Shown: positions 7,697 to 16,820, numbered from the stretch's first letter. The stretch is 64,000 bases of DNA from JAEUOS01 sp040382235 (GCA_040382235.1 JBEIFV010000006.1:23495-87494), one strand, 5' to 3'. Notes: a model not told the origin generated them from the sequence alone. Program-made: numbers and translations.

Positions 7697-8040
7697 TCCG
7701 GCAGGGCGAGGTGTTCTGGATCGATCTGGGTGAGCCGCGCGGTTCGGCGCCCGGATACCGGCACCCGCATGTGGTGGTGCAGAACAATCTGTTCAATCAG
7801 AGCCGCATCAACACCTCCGTTGTCTGCGCGATCACCTCCAACCTGGCGCGTGCGTCAGCGCCCGGCAACGTGCTGTTGCGCAAGGGCGAAGCCGGGCTGC
7901 CGCGGCCATCGGTGGTCAACGTTTCGCAGGTGTTCACCGTCGACAAGTCCGAGCTCACCGAACGCATCGGCACGCTCTCCGGCAAGCGGGTCCTTGAGAT
8001 CATCGAAGGCATGAAGCTTGTGATCGAGCCGCGCGGATAG
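7690..8040 (+). CDS. MazF/PemK-family endoribonuclease toxin
   Basis: 116 residues. MVIRQGEVFWIDLGEPRGSA and GYRHPHVVVQNNLFNQS give the MazF N-terminal hairpin and strand; TSVVCAITSNLARAS holds the usual Thr/Ser active-site strand and VNVSQVFTVDKSEL the conserved dimer region. It is a second, sequence-distinct MazF in the window, unlike the copy at 3043, so it is not a simple duplication. It converges on the Mo-hydroxylase gene that ends at 8127. Confidence 0.92.
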   Translation: MVIRQGEVFWIDLGEPRGSAPGYRHPHVVVQNNLFNQSRINTSVVCAITSNLARASAPGNVLLRKGEAGLPRPSVVNVSQVFTVDKSELTERIGTLSGKRVLEIIEGMKLVIEPRG

Positions 8041-8126
8041 TCCAAAGCTTCGTCGGACGTATCCGGCCGGACCCGACTTCTCGCTTGGCAAGCAGCCCAT
8101 GCGCCGCGCCCTTGAACAACGCTGTT

Positions 8127-10424
8127 TCAGGCCCGCCCCAGCGCCTGCAGAATCTTCACCGGTGTGATCGGCAATTCGGTGATGCGCAGACCAATCGCAT
8201 CATGCACCGCGTTCGCAACCGCGCTGGCGATCGGCAGAATCGTCGCTTCGCCCGCGCCCTTGGAGCCGAACGGCCCCGGCCCGTGCCCCTGCTCCTGGGT
8301 GATGGTGGCGAATGCGCGCGGCAGGTCTTCGGCCAATGGCACGCGATAGGTCAGCGGGTCGGCGTTGAGCAAATTGCCGCCGTCGTCGTAGATCATGCGT
8401 TCGAACAGAACTTGGCTTAGGCCCATCAGCGCGGCGCCGTCTTCCTGGCCGCGGCATACCAGCGGGTTGATGGAACGACCGGTGTCGCCGCTGGCCACCA
8501 GTTGCACGATGTCGAGCTTGCCGGTTTCGGTGTCAACCTCGACCTCGACTGCGGCCCAGCCGATTTCCCAGAACACGCACTGCGCCTCCAGCGGCGCATG
8601 GTGGTCGAGTGCGGGCTTGAAGAAACCGTCGGCCGAGAATTCGTAACCGGTGCCGCCGAAGTGGCGCATCACCAGCGGCCCCAGCGGCTGACGTTTCCCG
8701 CCCTGCACGATCACGCCATCCTCAAGCCCGAGTTCGGCCAGCGGCGCCTGCATTTCCTGCGCGGCGAATTCGAGAATCTGGCGCTTCAAGGCCTCGGCCG
8801 CGCGCATCACTGCGCGCCCCATCACCGCCACCCCCGAGCTGGCGTTGGTGCCCTGATCAAACGGCGTGAAATCGGTATTGATCGGCGCGAAGCTGACCCG
8901 CTCGACGCGTGTACCCAGCACCTCGGCCACCACCTGCGACAGCGCGGTGTGCGCGCCCTGACCGATCTCGACGGTGCCGCACTGCAGGAAGATGTCGCCG
9001 TTGGTCGACATCTTGACGCGCGCCTGCGCCGGCTTGTTGACCCCGCCGCCATCCTTGAAACCGACGGCAATGCCCATGCCGCGCTGTTTCGGCCCGGCGC
9101 CGCTCTTCTTGCGGCCGTGATAGCCGATCGCTTCGCACACCACGTCCAGCCCCAGTTTCATGTCGCTGTCGACCCCGCTTTCGCCAGGCATGAAGGGTTC
9201 GTGCAGTTCGAGCAGATTGCGCATGCGCATCTGGTAGGGGTCGAGCCCGAGGCGGCGCGCGATCATGTCCACCTGCGATTCCGAGGCCCAGCTTGCCTGC
9301 GTGCCGCCGAAGCCGCGAAACGGCCCGGCCGGCGCGGTATTGGTCATCACGCAGGCGCAGCGGGTGTCGACATGCTGCCAGCGATAGGGGCCGGGTATGC
9401 GGTAGCCGGCCTTCTCGGCCACCAGCGGGCTGGCATCCGAATAGGCGCCGGCGTCCAGCAGGATCTCGCTGTGGCGCGCCACCAGCGTGCCGTCGGCCAT
9501 CACCCCGGTTTTCAGTCGCAGGATCGCCGCATGCTGGGTGTTGGTGAGAAAGCCCTCTTCCATGGTGAGGCACAGGCGCACCGGCTTGCCCGTCATCAGC
9601 GAAAGCATCACCGAGACTGCCTCGGTCTTGACGTTGTTCTTCGAGCCGAAGCCGCCGCCGATGTAGGGCACATGCACGGTGATGCGGTTCTCCGGCCGCT
9701 TGAACATGCGCGCGATTTCCTTGCGCAGCGGAAACGGGTTCTGGCAGCTGGCCCACACCTCGATGCGCCCGTGGCGCGCGTCAGCCACGCTGACGAAGGG
9801 TTCGAGGTGATAGTGGGTCATGCGCGAAAAGCGGAATTCATCCTCGAACACATGGTCGCAGGCCGCGAAGCTGTCGGCGCTGCCGGTGTTGTAGGCGAAC
9901 TCGTAGCAGACGTTCTTGCGTGGCCTCAACTTGGCGCTGGCGCCGGCGCCATACGGCGGCACGATGCCCAGCGGCGCTTCGGGAAACAAGGCCGGCATGT
10001 CGTCGGCCAGCGCGCGCTCGATCGAGGCAGCCACCGGCAGGTCCTCATACACCACCTTGATCGCCTGCAGGGCCGCCACCGCTTGCGCCTCGCTGTCGGC
10101 GGCCACCGCGCACACGATGTCGCCGATGTAGCGCACCGTTTCCTGCGCCACCAGCGGTTGATCCTTGATGAAATAGCCGTATACCGGCATGGTTCCGGCG
10201 GCGATGTCGTCGCGCGTGAGCACCGCGCGCACGCCGGGCAGCGCACGCGCGGCGGCTGCATCGATCGATACCACTCGCGCGTGGGCGCGCGGGCTGCGCA
10301 GAAGCTTCGCGTGCAGCATGCCGGGCAGGACGATGTCGGGGCCGTAGACTGCGCGGCCGCCGACCTTCTCATGTGCGTCACGGCGCGGCAGCGCCATGCC
10401 GACCTGCAGCAATGGCGCATTCAT
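8127..10424 (-). CDS. Xanthine dehydrogenase-family molybdenum hydroxylase, large Mo-cofactor subunit
   Basis: 765 residues from MNAPLLQVGMALPRRD; this start overlaps the stop of the 2Fe-2S subunit gene as ATGA. The Ald_Xan_dh domain begins at about residue 17 (VGGRAVYGPDI), and the Mo-binding half carries GPFRGFGGTQASWASES and QCGTVEIGQGAHTALSQ. The catalytic base Glu lies in GSKGAGEATILP (E726). The loop is the XDH/aldehyde-oxidase form PFRGFGG, not the CO-dehydrogenase AYRCSFR loop. The complex should hydroxylate a carbon of a heteroaromatic ring or an aldehyde using water. The three subunits are encoded in the order FAD, 2Fe-2S, Mo, all overlapping. Confidence 0.93.
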   Translation of the reverse strand: MNAPLLQVGMALPRRDAHEKVGGRAVYGPDIVLPGMLHAKLLRSPRAHARVVSIDAAAARALPGVRAVLTRDDIAAGTMPVYGYFIKDQPLVAQETVRYIGDIVCAVAADSEAQAVAALQAIKVVYEDLPVAASIERALADDMPALFPEAPLGIVPPYGAGASAKLRPRKNVCYEFAYNTGSADSFAACDHVFEDEFRFSRMTHYHLEPFVSVADARHGRIEVWASCQNPFPLRKEIARMFKRPENRITVHVPYIGGGFGSKNNVKTEAVSVMLSLMTGKPVRLCLTMEEGFLTNTQHAAILRLKTGVMADGTLVARHSEILLDAGAYSDASPLVAEKAGYRIPGPYRWQHVDTRCACVMTNTAPAGPFRGFGGTQASWASESQVDMIARRLGLDPYQMRMRNLLELHEPFMPGESGVDSDMKLGLDVVCEAIGYHGRKKSGAGPKQRGMGIAVGFKDGGGVNKPAQARVKMSTNGDIFLQCGTVEIGQGAHTALSQVVAEVLGTRVERVSFAPINTDFTPFDQGTNASSGVAVMGRAVMRAAEALKRQILEFAAQEMQAPLAELGLEDGVIVQGGKRQPLGPLVMRHFGGTGYEFSADGFFKPALDHHAPLEAQCVFWEIGWAAVEVEVDTETGKLDIVQLVASGDTGRSINPLVCRGQEDGAALMGLSQVLFERMIYDDGGNLLNADPLTYRVPLAEDLPRAFATITQEQGHGPGPFGSKGAGEATILPIASAVANAVHDAIGLRITELPITPVKILQALGRA

Positions 10425-10927
10425 GCTGCCGCCTCTTCGCGCAGGACCTGCGCCGCTTGTTCGACCGCCTCGATGATCAGCGCATAGCCGGTGCAGCGGC
10501 ACACGTTGGAACTGATCCATTCGACAATCGTTTCACGGTCCGGCGCGGGATGACGGTCCAGCAGCGCCTTGGTCAGCAGCACCATCCCTGCCGTGCAGTA
10601 GCCGCACTGGAAGGCGCTGCGTTCGACAAAGGCCTGCTGGATCGCATGCAGGCGCCCGTCCGTTGCAAGCCCTTCGATGGAGAGCACCTCGCGCCCCTGC
10701 ACCTGGAATGCGAAGGTCGAGCAACTGGCGGCCGGCTCGCCATCGATCAGGGTGACGCAGGCGCCACACACGCCGCGCGAACAACCCAGCTTGGTGCCGG
10801 TAAGAGCAAGGTCGTCATGCAACAGGTCGGCCAGGGTGCGCGCCACCGGCACCGTGCATTGCGTGGCGCGACCGTTGAGGGTGAACTTCAGCGCAACTTC
10901 AGTGACAGCAATCGGGGTATCAGCCAT
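10421..10927 (-). CDS. Molybdenum hydroxylase 2Fe-2S subunit
   Basis: 168 residues. The plant-type cluster ligands are C49, C54, C57 (GCSRGVCGAC) and C69; the C-terminal helical cluster ligands are C108 and C111 (FQCGYCTAGM) and C143 and C145 (NVCRCTGY). All eight cysteines are present, so electron transfer from Mo to FAD should be intact. It overlaps the upstream FAD subunit gene by 8 bp and the downstream Mo subunit gene by 4 bp. No Tat signal is seen; the enzyme is cytoplasmic. Confidence 0.95.
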   Translation of the reverse strand: MADTPIAVTEVALKFTLNGRATQCTVPVARTLADLLHDDLALTGTKLGCSRGVCGACVTLIDGEPAASCSTFAFQVQGREVLSIEGLATDGRLHAIQQAFVERSAFQCGYCTAGMVLLTKALLDRHPAPDRETIVEWISSNVCRCTGYALIIEAVEQAAQVLREEAAA

Positions 10928-11780
10928 GGGCGGCTCCTGCAAGTTGGCGCGACAACAGGGCGGCGCCTGCGGCAACCGCATAGGAATGGGTGACCACCGG
11001 GTCCGCGAACGACGCCGGCAACTGCGCGAACGCATCGTGCGCGACGTTGCGCGCCACTGCCGCCACCTGCGCCAGATCGGCAGCCGGCAGCGCCAACTCA
11101 AGAACCACCGGAGGCAGGTACTCGGTCGCCACGGCGCAGCGCAGCAGCAGGCCGCCGGCATTGCGAGAAAGGCTGGTCGCCAGCGTGATCAGCGGGCGCA
11201 TCGAACGCTCGTAGCCGTACCAGAGCAGATCGGTGGTGTCGATGCGGATCCTGGTGAGAAGCGACCGCGGCGGTGCGCGTCCGGCCCAGAGGTCCGGCAC
11301 TGTCAAGCTGCGGGAACCGGAAGCGCTGGCGAATTCAAGGCTGGCCCCGAGCGCGGTGAGCAACACCGGTCCCTCGTATCGGGCGCGTCGCGCCATCAGG
11401 TTGCCGCCCAGGGTGGCGGTGAAGCGGATGCGCGGGTTGGCGATGCGCTCCCAGGCCTTCGCAAACCCCGGCGCGCGCGCCAGCACTGCGCCGTGCGTGC
11501 AGCCCAGACCGTGGGTGACGGCGGCGCCGATATCGAGCAAATGCGAATCCGCTTCGATGCCGCGCAATTCTTCCACCCGTGCCAGATCCACGATCGCGCG
11601 CGGATTCAAACCCTCGTTGAAACATGCCACCAGGTCGGTGCCGCCCGCCAGCGCTACTGGATGGTCAGCACTGGCAAGCGCGGCCAGCGCCTCGGCCACG
11701 GAAGCCGGCTGGTACAACCTGAAGGGCGCCAGGCTGCGCGCCGAAGTTGCCACCATTCCGGCGGCGGAAACCAATTGCAT
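10920..11780 (-). CDS. Molybdenum hydroxylase FAD-binding subunit
   Basis: 286 residues from MQLVSAAGMVATSARSLAPF, chosen for the AGGAG 8 bases upstream. The FAD-binding PCMH-type domain shows AGGTDLVACFNEG near residue 47 and TLGGNLMARRARYEG near residue 120, which bind the flavin phosphate and isoalloxazine. The C-terminal CO_deh_flav_C-like domain follows. In complex with the 2Fe-2S and Mo subunits it would pass electrons to NAD+ or another acceptor. It lies 79 bp downstream of the Rieske oxygenase gene on the same strand. Confidence 0.92.
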   Translation of the reverse strand: MQLVSAAGMVATSARSLAPFRLYQPASVAEALAALASADHPVALAGGTDLVACFNEGLNPRAIVDLARVEELRGIEADSHLLDIGAAVTHGLGCTHGAVLARAPGFAKAWERIANPRIRFTATLGGNLMARRARYEGPVLLTALGASLEFASASGSRSLTVPDLWAGRAPPRSLLTRIRIDTTDLLWYGYERSMRPLITLATSLSRNAGGLLLRCAVATEYLPPVVLELALPAADLAQVAAVARNVAHDAFAQLPASFADPVVTHSYAVAAGAALLSRQLAGAAHG

Positions 11781-11858
11781 GCTTGCTCTCCTGCTAGCCG
11801 CACCAGCGCGCGTTGCCGATTCGATTGTCAGGCGCGCCGGGGCCGGCAACGCCTGTGT

Positions 11859-12902
11859 TTACGCCGGTGTCAGCGCGACTTTCGCACGGGCCTGATCAGC
11901 CGCCCGCTTCTCCAGCATGCGCCGTACCCGCGCCAGCCCCATGTCGTGCTCATAGAGAAACTCCTGGTCACGCGCATTGGGCGGCATGCTTTCCAGCACC
12001 AGGCGGTCCTGCTCCAGCACATCCCAATGCAGGCCTTCGAGCCGGTTGCGGTAGAGAAAGCGCCATACGTTGCACTGCCAGCCGCGCACCTTGCGCGTGC
12101 GCCAGAAATACACCTGACAATGATCGGCGTCGACCGGAGTGGCGAAACCGATGATGCCGAAGCTGCCGCCGGGCCCGTATTTCTTCTGGTACGGAATGGT
12201 CAGGCGCAGCCACATGCAGCCGGTGTCCCCCAGTTCAACCCAGTCGAAATTGACATCGCGCTGGCCGACCTTTTCGAACACCAGTCCGACCGGCGTCTTG
12301 CGCACCTTCATTTCGGAACGCTTGTCGCCATCGGCCATCGAGTGCGAGGCCGCGTGCAGGTAGGCGCCATGCATCGGGTCCATCACGTTGTCGATCGCGT
12401 AGCGGTAGCTGGTGTTCCAGTTCGACATGCAGAGAAAATGCGAATACTCGTCCGATACCAGTTCCTCGGGCAGATCCAGCGGCGGTGCCGCCGCGGCTGG
12501 ATCGATGCCGAACCACAGGAACACCGCGCCCGCGCGCTCTTCCACCGGATAGCTCTTGACGCAGGTCTTGCCCTCGAGCGGGCAATTCGCCGAGGCCGGC
12601 ACTTCCTTGACCGTGCCGCTGCCGTCGATCTGGATGCCGTGATACCAGCAGGCCACGCGCTCGCCCAGGTTCCAGCCCAGCGACAGGCGCGCGCCGCGAT
12701 GCGGGCAACGATCCTCCAGCGCGTGTACCTGGCCGGCACCGTCGCGCCACAGCACGATCGATTCGCCCAGGCGGGTGATGCCGACCGGCGCATTGCGTAC
12801 TTGCCACGAGGGTGCCACCGGGTACCACAGGTCACGAATGCCGGTGGAGAGGATGTGGTCTGCAGTCCTTGCGACCGGGTCCTGTTGCATTGTGGTTTGC
12901 AT
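11859..12902 (-). CDS. Aromatic ring-hydroxylating oxygenase, Rieske alpha subunit
   Basis: 347 residues from MQTTMQQDPVARTADH (CGGAGAA is 6-12 bases upstream). Rieske 2Fe-2S ligands are C66 and H68 (RCPHRGARL) and C85 and H88 (CWYHG). The mononuclear iron site is NVMDPMHGAYLH, with H178 and H183 and the bridging D175. The length and lack of a beta-subunit gene point to a phthalate-dioxygenase/vanillate-demethylase type oxygenase that works with separate reductase components. These are encoded just upstream: ferredoxin 13234-13551 and reductase 13571-14806. Substrate is unknown; an aromatic carboxylate or aryl ether is plausible. Confidence 0.92.
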   Translation of the reverse strand: MQTTMQQDPVARTADHILSTGIRDLWYPVAPSWQVRNAPVGITRLGESIVLWRDGAGQVHALEDRCPHRGARLSLGWNLGERVACWYHGIQIDGSGTVKEVPASANCPLEGKTCVKSYPVEERAGAVFLWFGIDPAAAAPPLDLPEELVSDEYSHFLCMSNWNTSYRYAIDNVMDPMHGAYLHAASHSMADGDKRSEMKVRKTPVGLVFEKVGQRDVNFDWVELGDTGCMWLRLTIPYQKKYGPGGSFGIIGFATPVDADHCQVYFWRTRKVRGWQCNVWRFLYRNRLEGLHWDVLEQDRLVLESMPPNARDQEFLYEHDMGLARVRRMLEKRAADQARAKVALTPA

Positions 12903-12921
12903 GTTGATTCTCCGCTTTCTG

Positions 12922-13218
12922 TCAGGCGCCCAGGCGGGCCATCTCGGCCTCGAATGAAGCTGCAGTCCATTGCCCGCCTTCGGCGGTGCGAAACGCTTGC
13001 GCGTTGAGGCCGGCCACCACTTGATCAATGGTGACCGCGCCATCGGCAAATACCCGTTCGAGCACATCGCCAAGTGCATTCTCGTAGGCGCTGGGCTCGG
13101 CCGCGCGGTTTTGCCAGATGATGTTGGGCTGTTGACCGGGCATTTCGATCCGCCCCTTGCCGGCCACGTTGTTGGGTTGCGCGGCTAGCCACGGTTTGAG
13201 GTGGGGGTTGAAGTTCAT
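12922..13218 (-). CDS. Small recombinase-like helix-turn-helix protein linked to Rieske oxygenases
   Basis: 98 residues. The C-terminal half (VTIDQVVAGLNAQAFRTAEG then GQWTAASFEAEMARLGA) looks like the recombinase-type HTH in which a short helix pair meets a conserved W-T-x-x-S/A-F. The N-terminal part (NPHLKPWLAAQPNNVAGKG) is extended. Homologues annotated recombinase-like helix-turn-helix protein are known beside Rieske oxygenase genes. Its role is not established; it could be a chaperone or accessory subunit rather than a DNA-binding protein. It lies between oxygenase and ferredoxin genes with 15-20 bp gaps, so it is co-translated. Confidence 0.75.
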   Translation of the reverse strand: MNFNPHLKPWLAAQPNNVAGKGRIEMPGQQPNIIWQNRAAEPSAYENALGDVLERVFADGAVTIDQVVAGLNAQAFRTAEGGQWTAASFEAEMARLGA

Positions 13219-13233
13219 GTTGCAGCTCCTGGT

Positions 13234-13551
13234 TCAAGCCAATGTGATCCGAATCTGAATTTCCTCACCGACCACGCGCACCGGAAAGGTCTTCAGGTCG
13301 CGGCAAGGTTCGCCGCGCAGGTGTTTGCCGCTCGTCACATCGAACACCGCGTTGTGCAGCGGGCATTCGACTTCGCAGCTCTCCACAAAGCCCTGGGTGA
13401 GCAGGGCGGCCGCATGCGGGCAGATATCTTCGGCGGCATGCAGGGTCCCGTCGACATCGTAGATGCCGACCTTCTGCGTGCCCACGGTCACGCCCAGCGG
13501 CGCATCGGGTTCGACTTGGCTGCGTTGCCCGACAGTGGTCCAATCGCTCAT
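13234..13551 (-). CDS. Rieske-type 2Fe-2S ferredoxin of the oxygenase system
   Basis: 105 residues. The Rieske ligands are in DICPHAAALLTQG and VECPLHNAVFDV (C-x-H, then C-x2-H 16 residues on). This is the small soluble ferredoxin typical of three-component dioxygenases, carrying electrons from the flavoprotein reductase to the oxygenase. It sits between those partner genes. The sequence is complete and starts with MSDWTTVGQRSQ after an AAGGAGAA Shine-Dalgarno. Confidence 0.93.
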   Translation of the reverse strand: MSDWTTVGQRSQVEPDAPLGVTVGTQKVGIYDVDGTLHAAEDICPHAAALLTQGFVESCEVECPLHNAVFDVTSGKHLRGEPCRDLKTFPVRVVGEEIQIRITLA

Positions 13552-13570
13552 GAATTCTCCTTGTCAATGA

Positions 13571-14806
13571 TCAGCCGGCAGCCTGCACCGGCAACTTGTT
13601 GAGATCGGCGGCGGGGTCGACCAGCGCAGCGAGCGCCGGATAGCTGTCCTGCGCGATCCAGCGGCGCACCACCCGTATATCGCGCCCGGCATTGACGGCG
13701 GCGACTGCGCGCACCCGGGGGCCGTCGCAGAAAAAGAACAGGCGCGAGCGCTTGGCCGGTACCTGCCGTTCGATCACCTGCATCGAATCGTCCGGCAAGC
13801 CCAGCAGCTGCAGATTGTCGTCATATTGATCGGACCAGAACCACGGCGGCCCGTCCGCTTCTGTATCGTGGGCGATGCCAAGAGCAGTCTTGGCCGCGGC
13901 CACCGCCTGGCGCTGCGCGTTTTCCCAGGATTCGATGCGCAGGCGCGTGCCGCCTGCGCGCTCCGCGTTGGCGACATCGCCGACCGCGAAGATCGCAGCG
14001 TCGGCAGTGCGCCCGCGGGCGTCGGTCAACACGCCATTGCCGACCGCCAGACCCGCTGCGGCCGCCAGTTCGTCGGCGGCGATCAAGCCGATGCCGACCA
14101 CCAGCAGGTCGCCGGTGAGCTCTGCGCCGCTGGCCAGTGTCAGCTTGGCACCGTTGTCGCCAGGCGTCACTTCACGCACCGCGTCGCCCAGCAAAACCTT
14201 GACGCCGCGCGCCCTATGGCTCTCAAGCAAGTGCGCCGAAACGCAGGCCGGCACGGTGCGCATGCACAGGCGTGGCGCGGCTTCGATCACCGTCACCTCG
14301 CGCTCCAGCATGCGGGCGGAAGCAGCCACTTCAAGCCCGATCCAGCCGCCACCCAGCACCAGCACATGGCGCGCCGCGCCGATCGCGCGCTTCAGTTCGA
14401 GCGCATCCTCGTAGGTGCGCAAGGTCATTACACGAGGATGCGGATCCAGCCCCGGCAAGGTGCGCGCGCGACCACCGTTGGCGAGAAACAGCGCGTCATA
14501 GGCAACATTCTCGCCGCCGGCGGTGCGCACCGTGCGCGCCGCGCGATCAATCGCCACCACGCGCTGGCCCGGCCGCCAGTCGATCGCCAGCTCGCTCCAC
14601 TTCGGCTCCGGCAGCAGCACCAGTCGCTCAAAGCCCTGGTTTTCCTTCAGCACCGCCTTCGATAGCGGCGGTCGCTCGTAGGGCACATGCGCTTCGTCGC
14701 CGAACCAGACGATGCGGCCGGCAAAGCCGTTCTCGCGCAGCGTCAGCGCAAGCCAGCGGCCGGCCTGGCCGGCGCCGACGATGACAAAGCTGCGGGACTC
14801 GGACAT
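13571..14806 (-). CDS. FAD-dependent ferredoxin reductase
   Basis: 411 residues. The N-terminal FAD motif is VIVGAGQAGRWLALTLREN (residues about 8-26), with the family signature EAHVPYERPPLSKAVL. The NAD-binding Rossmann motif is VLVLGGGWIGLEVAASA near residue 148, and the FAD ribityl motif is AIFAVGDVANAE near residue 270. This is the class used by Rieske dioxygenases (BphA4-like), accepting NADH electrons. It is followed after 19 bp by the ferredoxin gene, so reductase, ferredoxin and oxygenase form an electron chain encoded in order. Confidence 0.93.
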   Translation of the reverse strand: MSESRSFVIVGAGQAGRWLALTLRENGFAGRIVWFGDEAHVPYERPPLSKAVLKENQGFERLVLLPEPKWSELAIDWRPGQRVVAIDRAARTVRTAGGENVAYDALFLANGGRARTLPGLDPHPRVMTLRTYEDALELKRAIGAARHVLVLGGGWIGLEVAASARMLEREVTVIEAAPRLCMRTVPACVSAHLLESHRARGVKVLLGDAVREVTPGDNGAKLTLASGAELTGDLLVVGIGLIAADELAAAAGLAVGNGVLTDARGRTADAAIFAVGDVANAERAGGTRLRIESWENAQRQAVAAAKTALGIAHDTEADGPPWFWSDQYDDNLQLLGLPDDSMQVIERQVPAKRSRLFFFCDGPRVRAVAAVNAGRDIRVVRRWIAQDSYPALAALVDPAADLNKLPVQAAG

Positions 14807-14843
14807 GGGCGGGAGGATTTCCTTGTGATCCGGGCTGCGCGAA

Positions 14844-15839
14844 TCAGTCGGCGGTGATCTTGAGGTCGCGCGCGATACGACCGTAGCGCAAGTCGTCCTG
14901 GCGCATCAGCTCGGCCAGCTCCTGTGCGCTGCCGCCGCGCAGCTCCAGCCCGGCGTCGGTCAAGCGCTTGCGTACGTCGGGCTGGCGTACCGCCTCATTG
15001 AAAGCCTCGTTCAAGGCGGCGATGGTCGCCGCAGGCGTTGCCGCGGCCGTGAACACGCCGTACCAGGCATTGACTTCCACCCCCTTGACGCCGCGCTCGG
15101 TGAGCGTGGGCACATTGGGCAGCAGCGGCGTGCGCGCGCGTTCGGCTACCGCAATTGCCAGCAGGCGGCCGGATTCAAGATGCTGGGCGGCGCCGCCCAG
15201 GGCCACGAACAAGAGCTTGACCTCGCCACCGATGGTCGCGGTGACCGAAGGCGCCACGCCGCGATACGGCACATGCGTCATCTTGAGGCCGGCGGCGCTG
15301 GCGAACATTTCGCCGGCGAAGTGCATCGGCGAGCCGTTGCCGGCGCTGCCAAAGGCCAGCTCGGGTTTGGCTTTGGCAAGCGCGATCAACTGCTCGACCG
15401 TGGTGGCGCCCAGGGTCGGGTTGGCGACGATCAGCATCGGCGTGGTGGCCACCGCGATGATCGGCGCCAGATCCTTTTGCACCTCGATGCCGCCACCGGA
15501 CCCCTTGGGCAACACGTGCGGCGAGATGGCAAGCGTATTGGGCGCCAGCAGCAGGATGCTGCCATCGGGCGCCGCCTTGGCCACCGCGCCGGCACCCAGC
15601 AGCCCACCGACGCCAGGACGATTCTCGACCACCACCGGGCGTGACAAGCGCACTGCCAGTTTTTCGCCCAGCACGCGCGCGGCGAGATCCGGGCCGGCAC
15701 CGGCGGGGAAGGGCACCACGATGGTCAGTTGCTTGGCCACGGGCTGCGCTTGCGCGGCGCCATGCGGGAGCATGCAAGCGACCATGGCCAGCACTGCGGC
15801 CAGGCGGCGGCGCAGTAAGGTTTGACGGTTTGTGATCAT
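14844..15839 (-). CDS. Bug-family (TctC) tripartite tricarboxylate transporter binding protein
   Basis: 331 residues with a Sec signal peptide (RRRLAAVLAMVACMLPHG, cleavage near residue 31). Bug signatures follow: LTIVVPFPAGAGPDLAARVL, VVENRPGVGGLLGAGAVAKA, APDGSILLLAPN and THVPYRGVAPS. These periplasmic proteins capture carboxylates, often aromatic or dicarboxylic, and hand them to a TctA/TctB permease that is not encoded nearby. Sitting inside the oxygenase operon, it probably binds the pathway substrate or serves as an extracytoplasmic sensor. Confidence 0.93.
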   Translation of the reverse strand: MITNRQTLLRRRLAAVLAMVACMLPHGAAQAQPVAKQLTIVVPFPAGAGPDLAARVLGEKLAVRLSRPVVVENRPGVGGLLGAGAVAKAAPDGSILLLAPNTLAISPHVLPKGSGGGIEVQKDLAPIIAVATTPMLIVANPTLGATTVEQLIALAKAKPELAFGSAGNGSPMHFAGEMFASAAGLKMTHVPYRGVAPSVTATIGGEVKLLFVALGGAAQHLESGRLLAIAVAERARTPLLPNVPTLTERGVKGVEVNAWYGVFTAAATPAATIAALNEAFNEAVRQPDVRKRLTDAGLELRGGSAQELAELMRQDDLRYGRIARDLKITAD

Positions 15840-15863
15840 GACGCTGGTATCCGGTATTTGGGC

Positions 15864-16820
15864 TTAGTGAGGTTTGTCGGTCAGGAACTTGCCGTCGTTC
15901 TGACGGCCCTTCTGACGCCGCGTGTGGCCGTCGATGCCGCCATCGACCGCCCACTCGGCGAACATGGTCGGCCCGGGTTCGAAATCGCGCGGCAACCACG
16001 CCTCGGTGAGTTCGTCTTCATCGGCGTAGTACTCGATGAGCCCGCCGGCGGGATTGCGAAAGTACCAGAAATAGGCCGACGAAATCGGGTGCCGCCCGGG
16101 GCCCAGCTGGGTATCCCAGCCGCAGCGGCTGACCGCAAGCCCGCCGCCGAACACCTCGTGAATATCGCGCACCGTGAAGGCGACATGATTCAGGCCGCGC
16201 TTGCCGTCGGGGGTTGAGAGCAGGAACAAGTCGTGATGCCCGCCGCGCGGCGCGCAGCGCATGAAGGCACCGCGCCCAGGGTAACGATCGGATGCCACAA
16301 AGCCCAACTCGGCATAAAAAGCCTCGGTGGCGGCCAGGTCCGGCACGAAGAACACTACATGCCCCACCTCGATCGGGGTGGCACGCTCATAGACTGTGCC
16401 GCGCTCGTCCACTCGCGCTCGCTGGTCCCAGGTGTTGGCCGGCGTGCCGCGTACCTGCACGGCACGCTTCACGCTGACCTGGAAGCGCACCGCGAAGCCG
16501 TTGGGATCGGTGCAGCCGATCCGGCTGCCGCTGTCGATGAATCCGGGCTTGTTGCGCAACCGTTCACGCATCGCCGAAAGGCTGGCCGCGTCGCTGACGC
16601 CCCACACCACTTCACGCAGGGTGGGGCCGTCTTCGATCGCCGCCGGCAGCGAGGCGTGCGCCGGGTCGGCCACCAGCACGCGGCAGCCGTTCAGCGATTC
16701 GAACACCAGGCGCCGGTCGGCATCCTCCACCAGTTTCAAACCCCAGTCGGCGAAAAAGCGCCGGCAGGTGTCGAGATCGGCCGCGCCGTAGGTGATTTCA
16801 TCGATACCGAGAATGCTCAT
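15864..16820 (-). CDS. Two-domain VOC (extradiol ring-cleavage type) protein
   Basis: 318 residues from MSILGIDEITYGAADL. Two vicinal-oxygen-chelate modules are visible; the C-terminal one carries the iron triad seen in type I extradiol dioxygenases: VGHVVFFVPDL (His), GLNHVAFTVRD (His) and GLIEYYADEDEL (Glu). A ring-cleavage or related metal-dependent role would suit the oxygenase neighbours. It is flanked by Bug genes on both sides at 20-25 bp spacing. Catechol dioxygenase activity is not certain, because glyoxalase and epimerase relatives share the fold. Confidence 0.85.
   Translation of the reverse strand: MSILGIDEITYGAADLDTCRRFFADWGLKLVEDADRRLVFESLNGCRVLVADPAHASLPAAIEDGPTLREVVWGVSDAASLSAMRERLRNKPGFIDSGSRIGCTDPNGFAVRFQVSVKRAVQVRGTPANTWDQRARVDERGTVYERATPIEVGHVVFFVPDLAATEAFYAELGFVASDRYPGRGAFMRCAPRGGHHDLFLLSTPDGKRGLNHVAFTVRDIHEVFGGGLAVSRCGWDTQLGPGRHPISSAYFWYFRNPAGGLIEYYADEDELTEAWLPRDFEPGPTMFAEWAVDGGIDGHTRRQKGRQNDGKFLTDKPH

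Noticed and set aside
8502..10487. Long plus-strand open frame opposite the Mo-hydroxylase gene
   Set aside because: It is an antisense open frame in GC-rich DNA, full of His/Arg/Gly without domains, while the minus strand encodes a complete enzyme.
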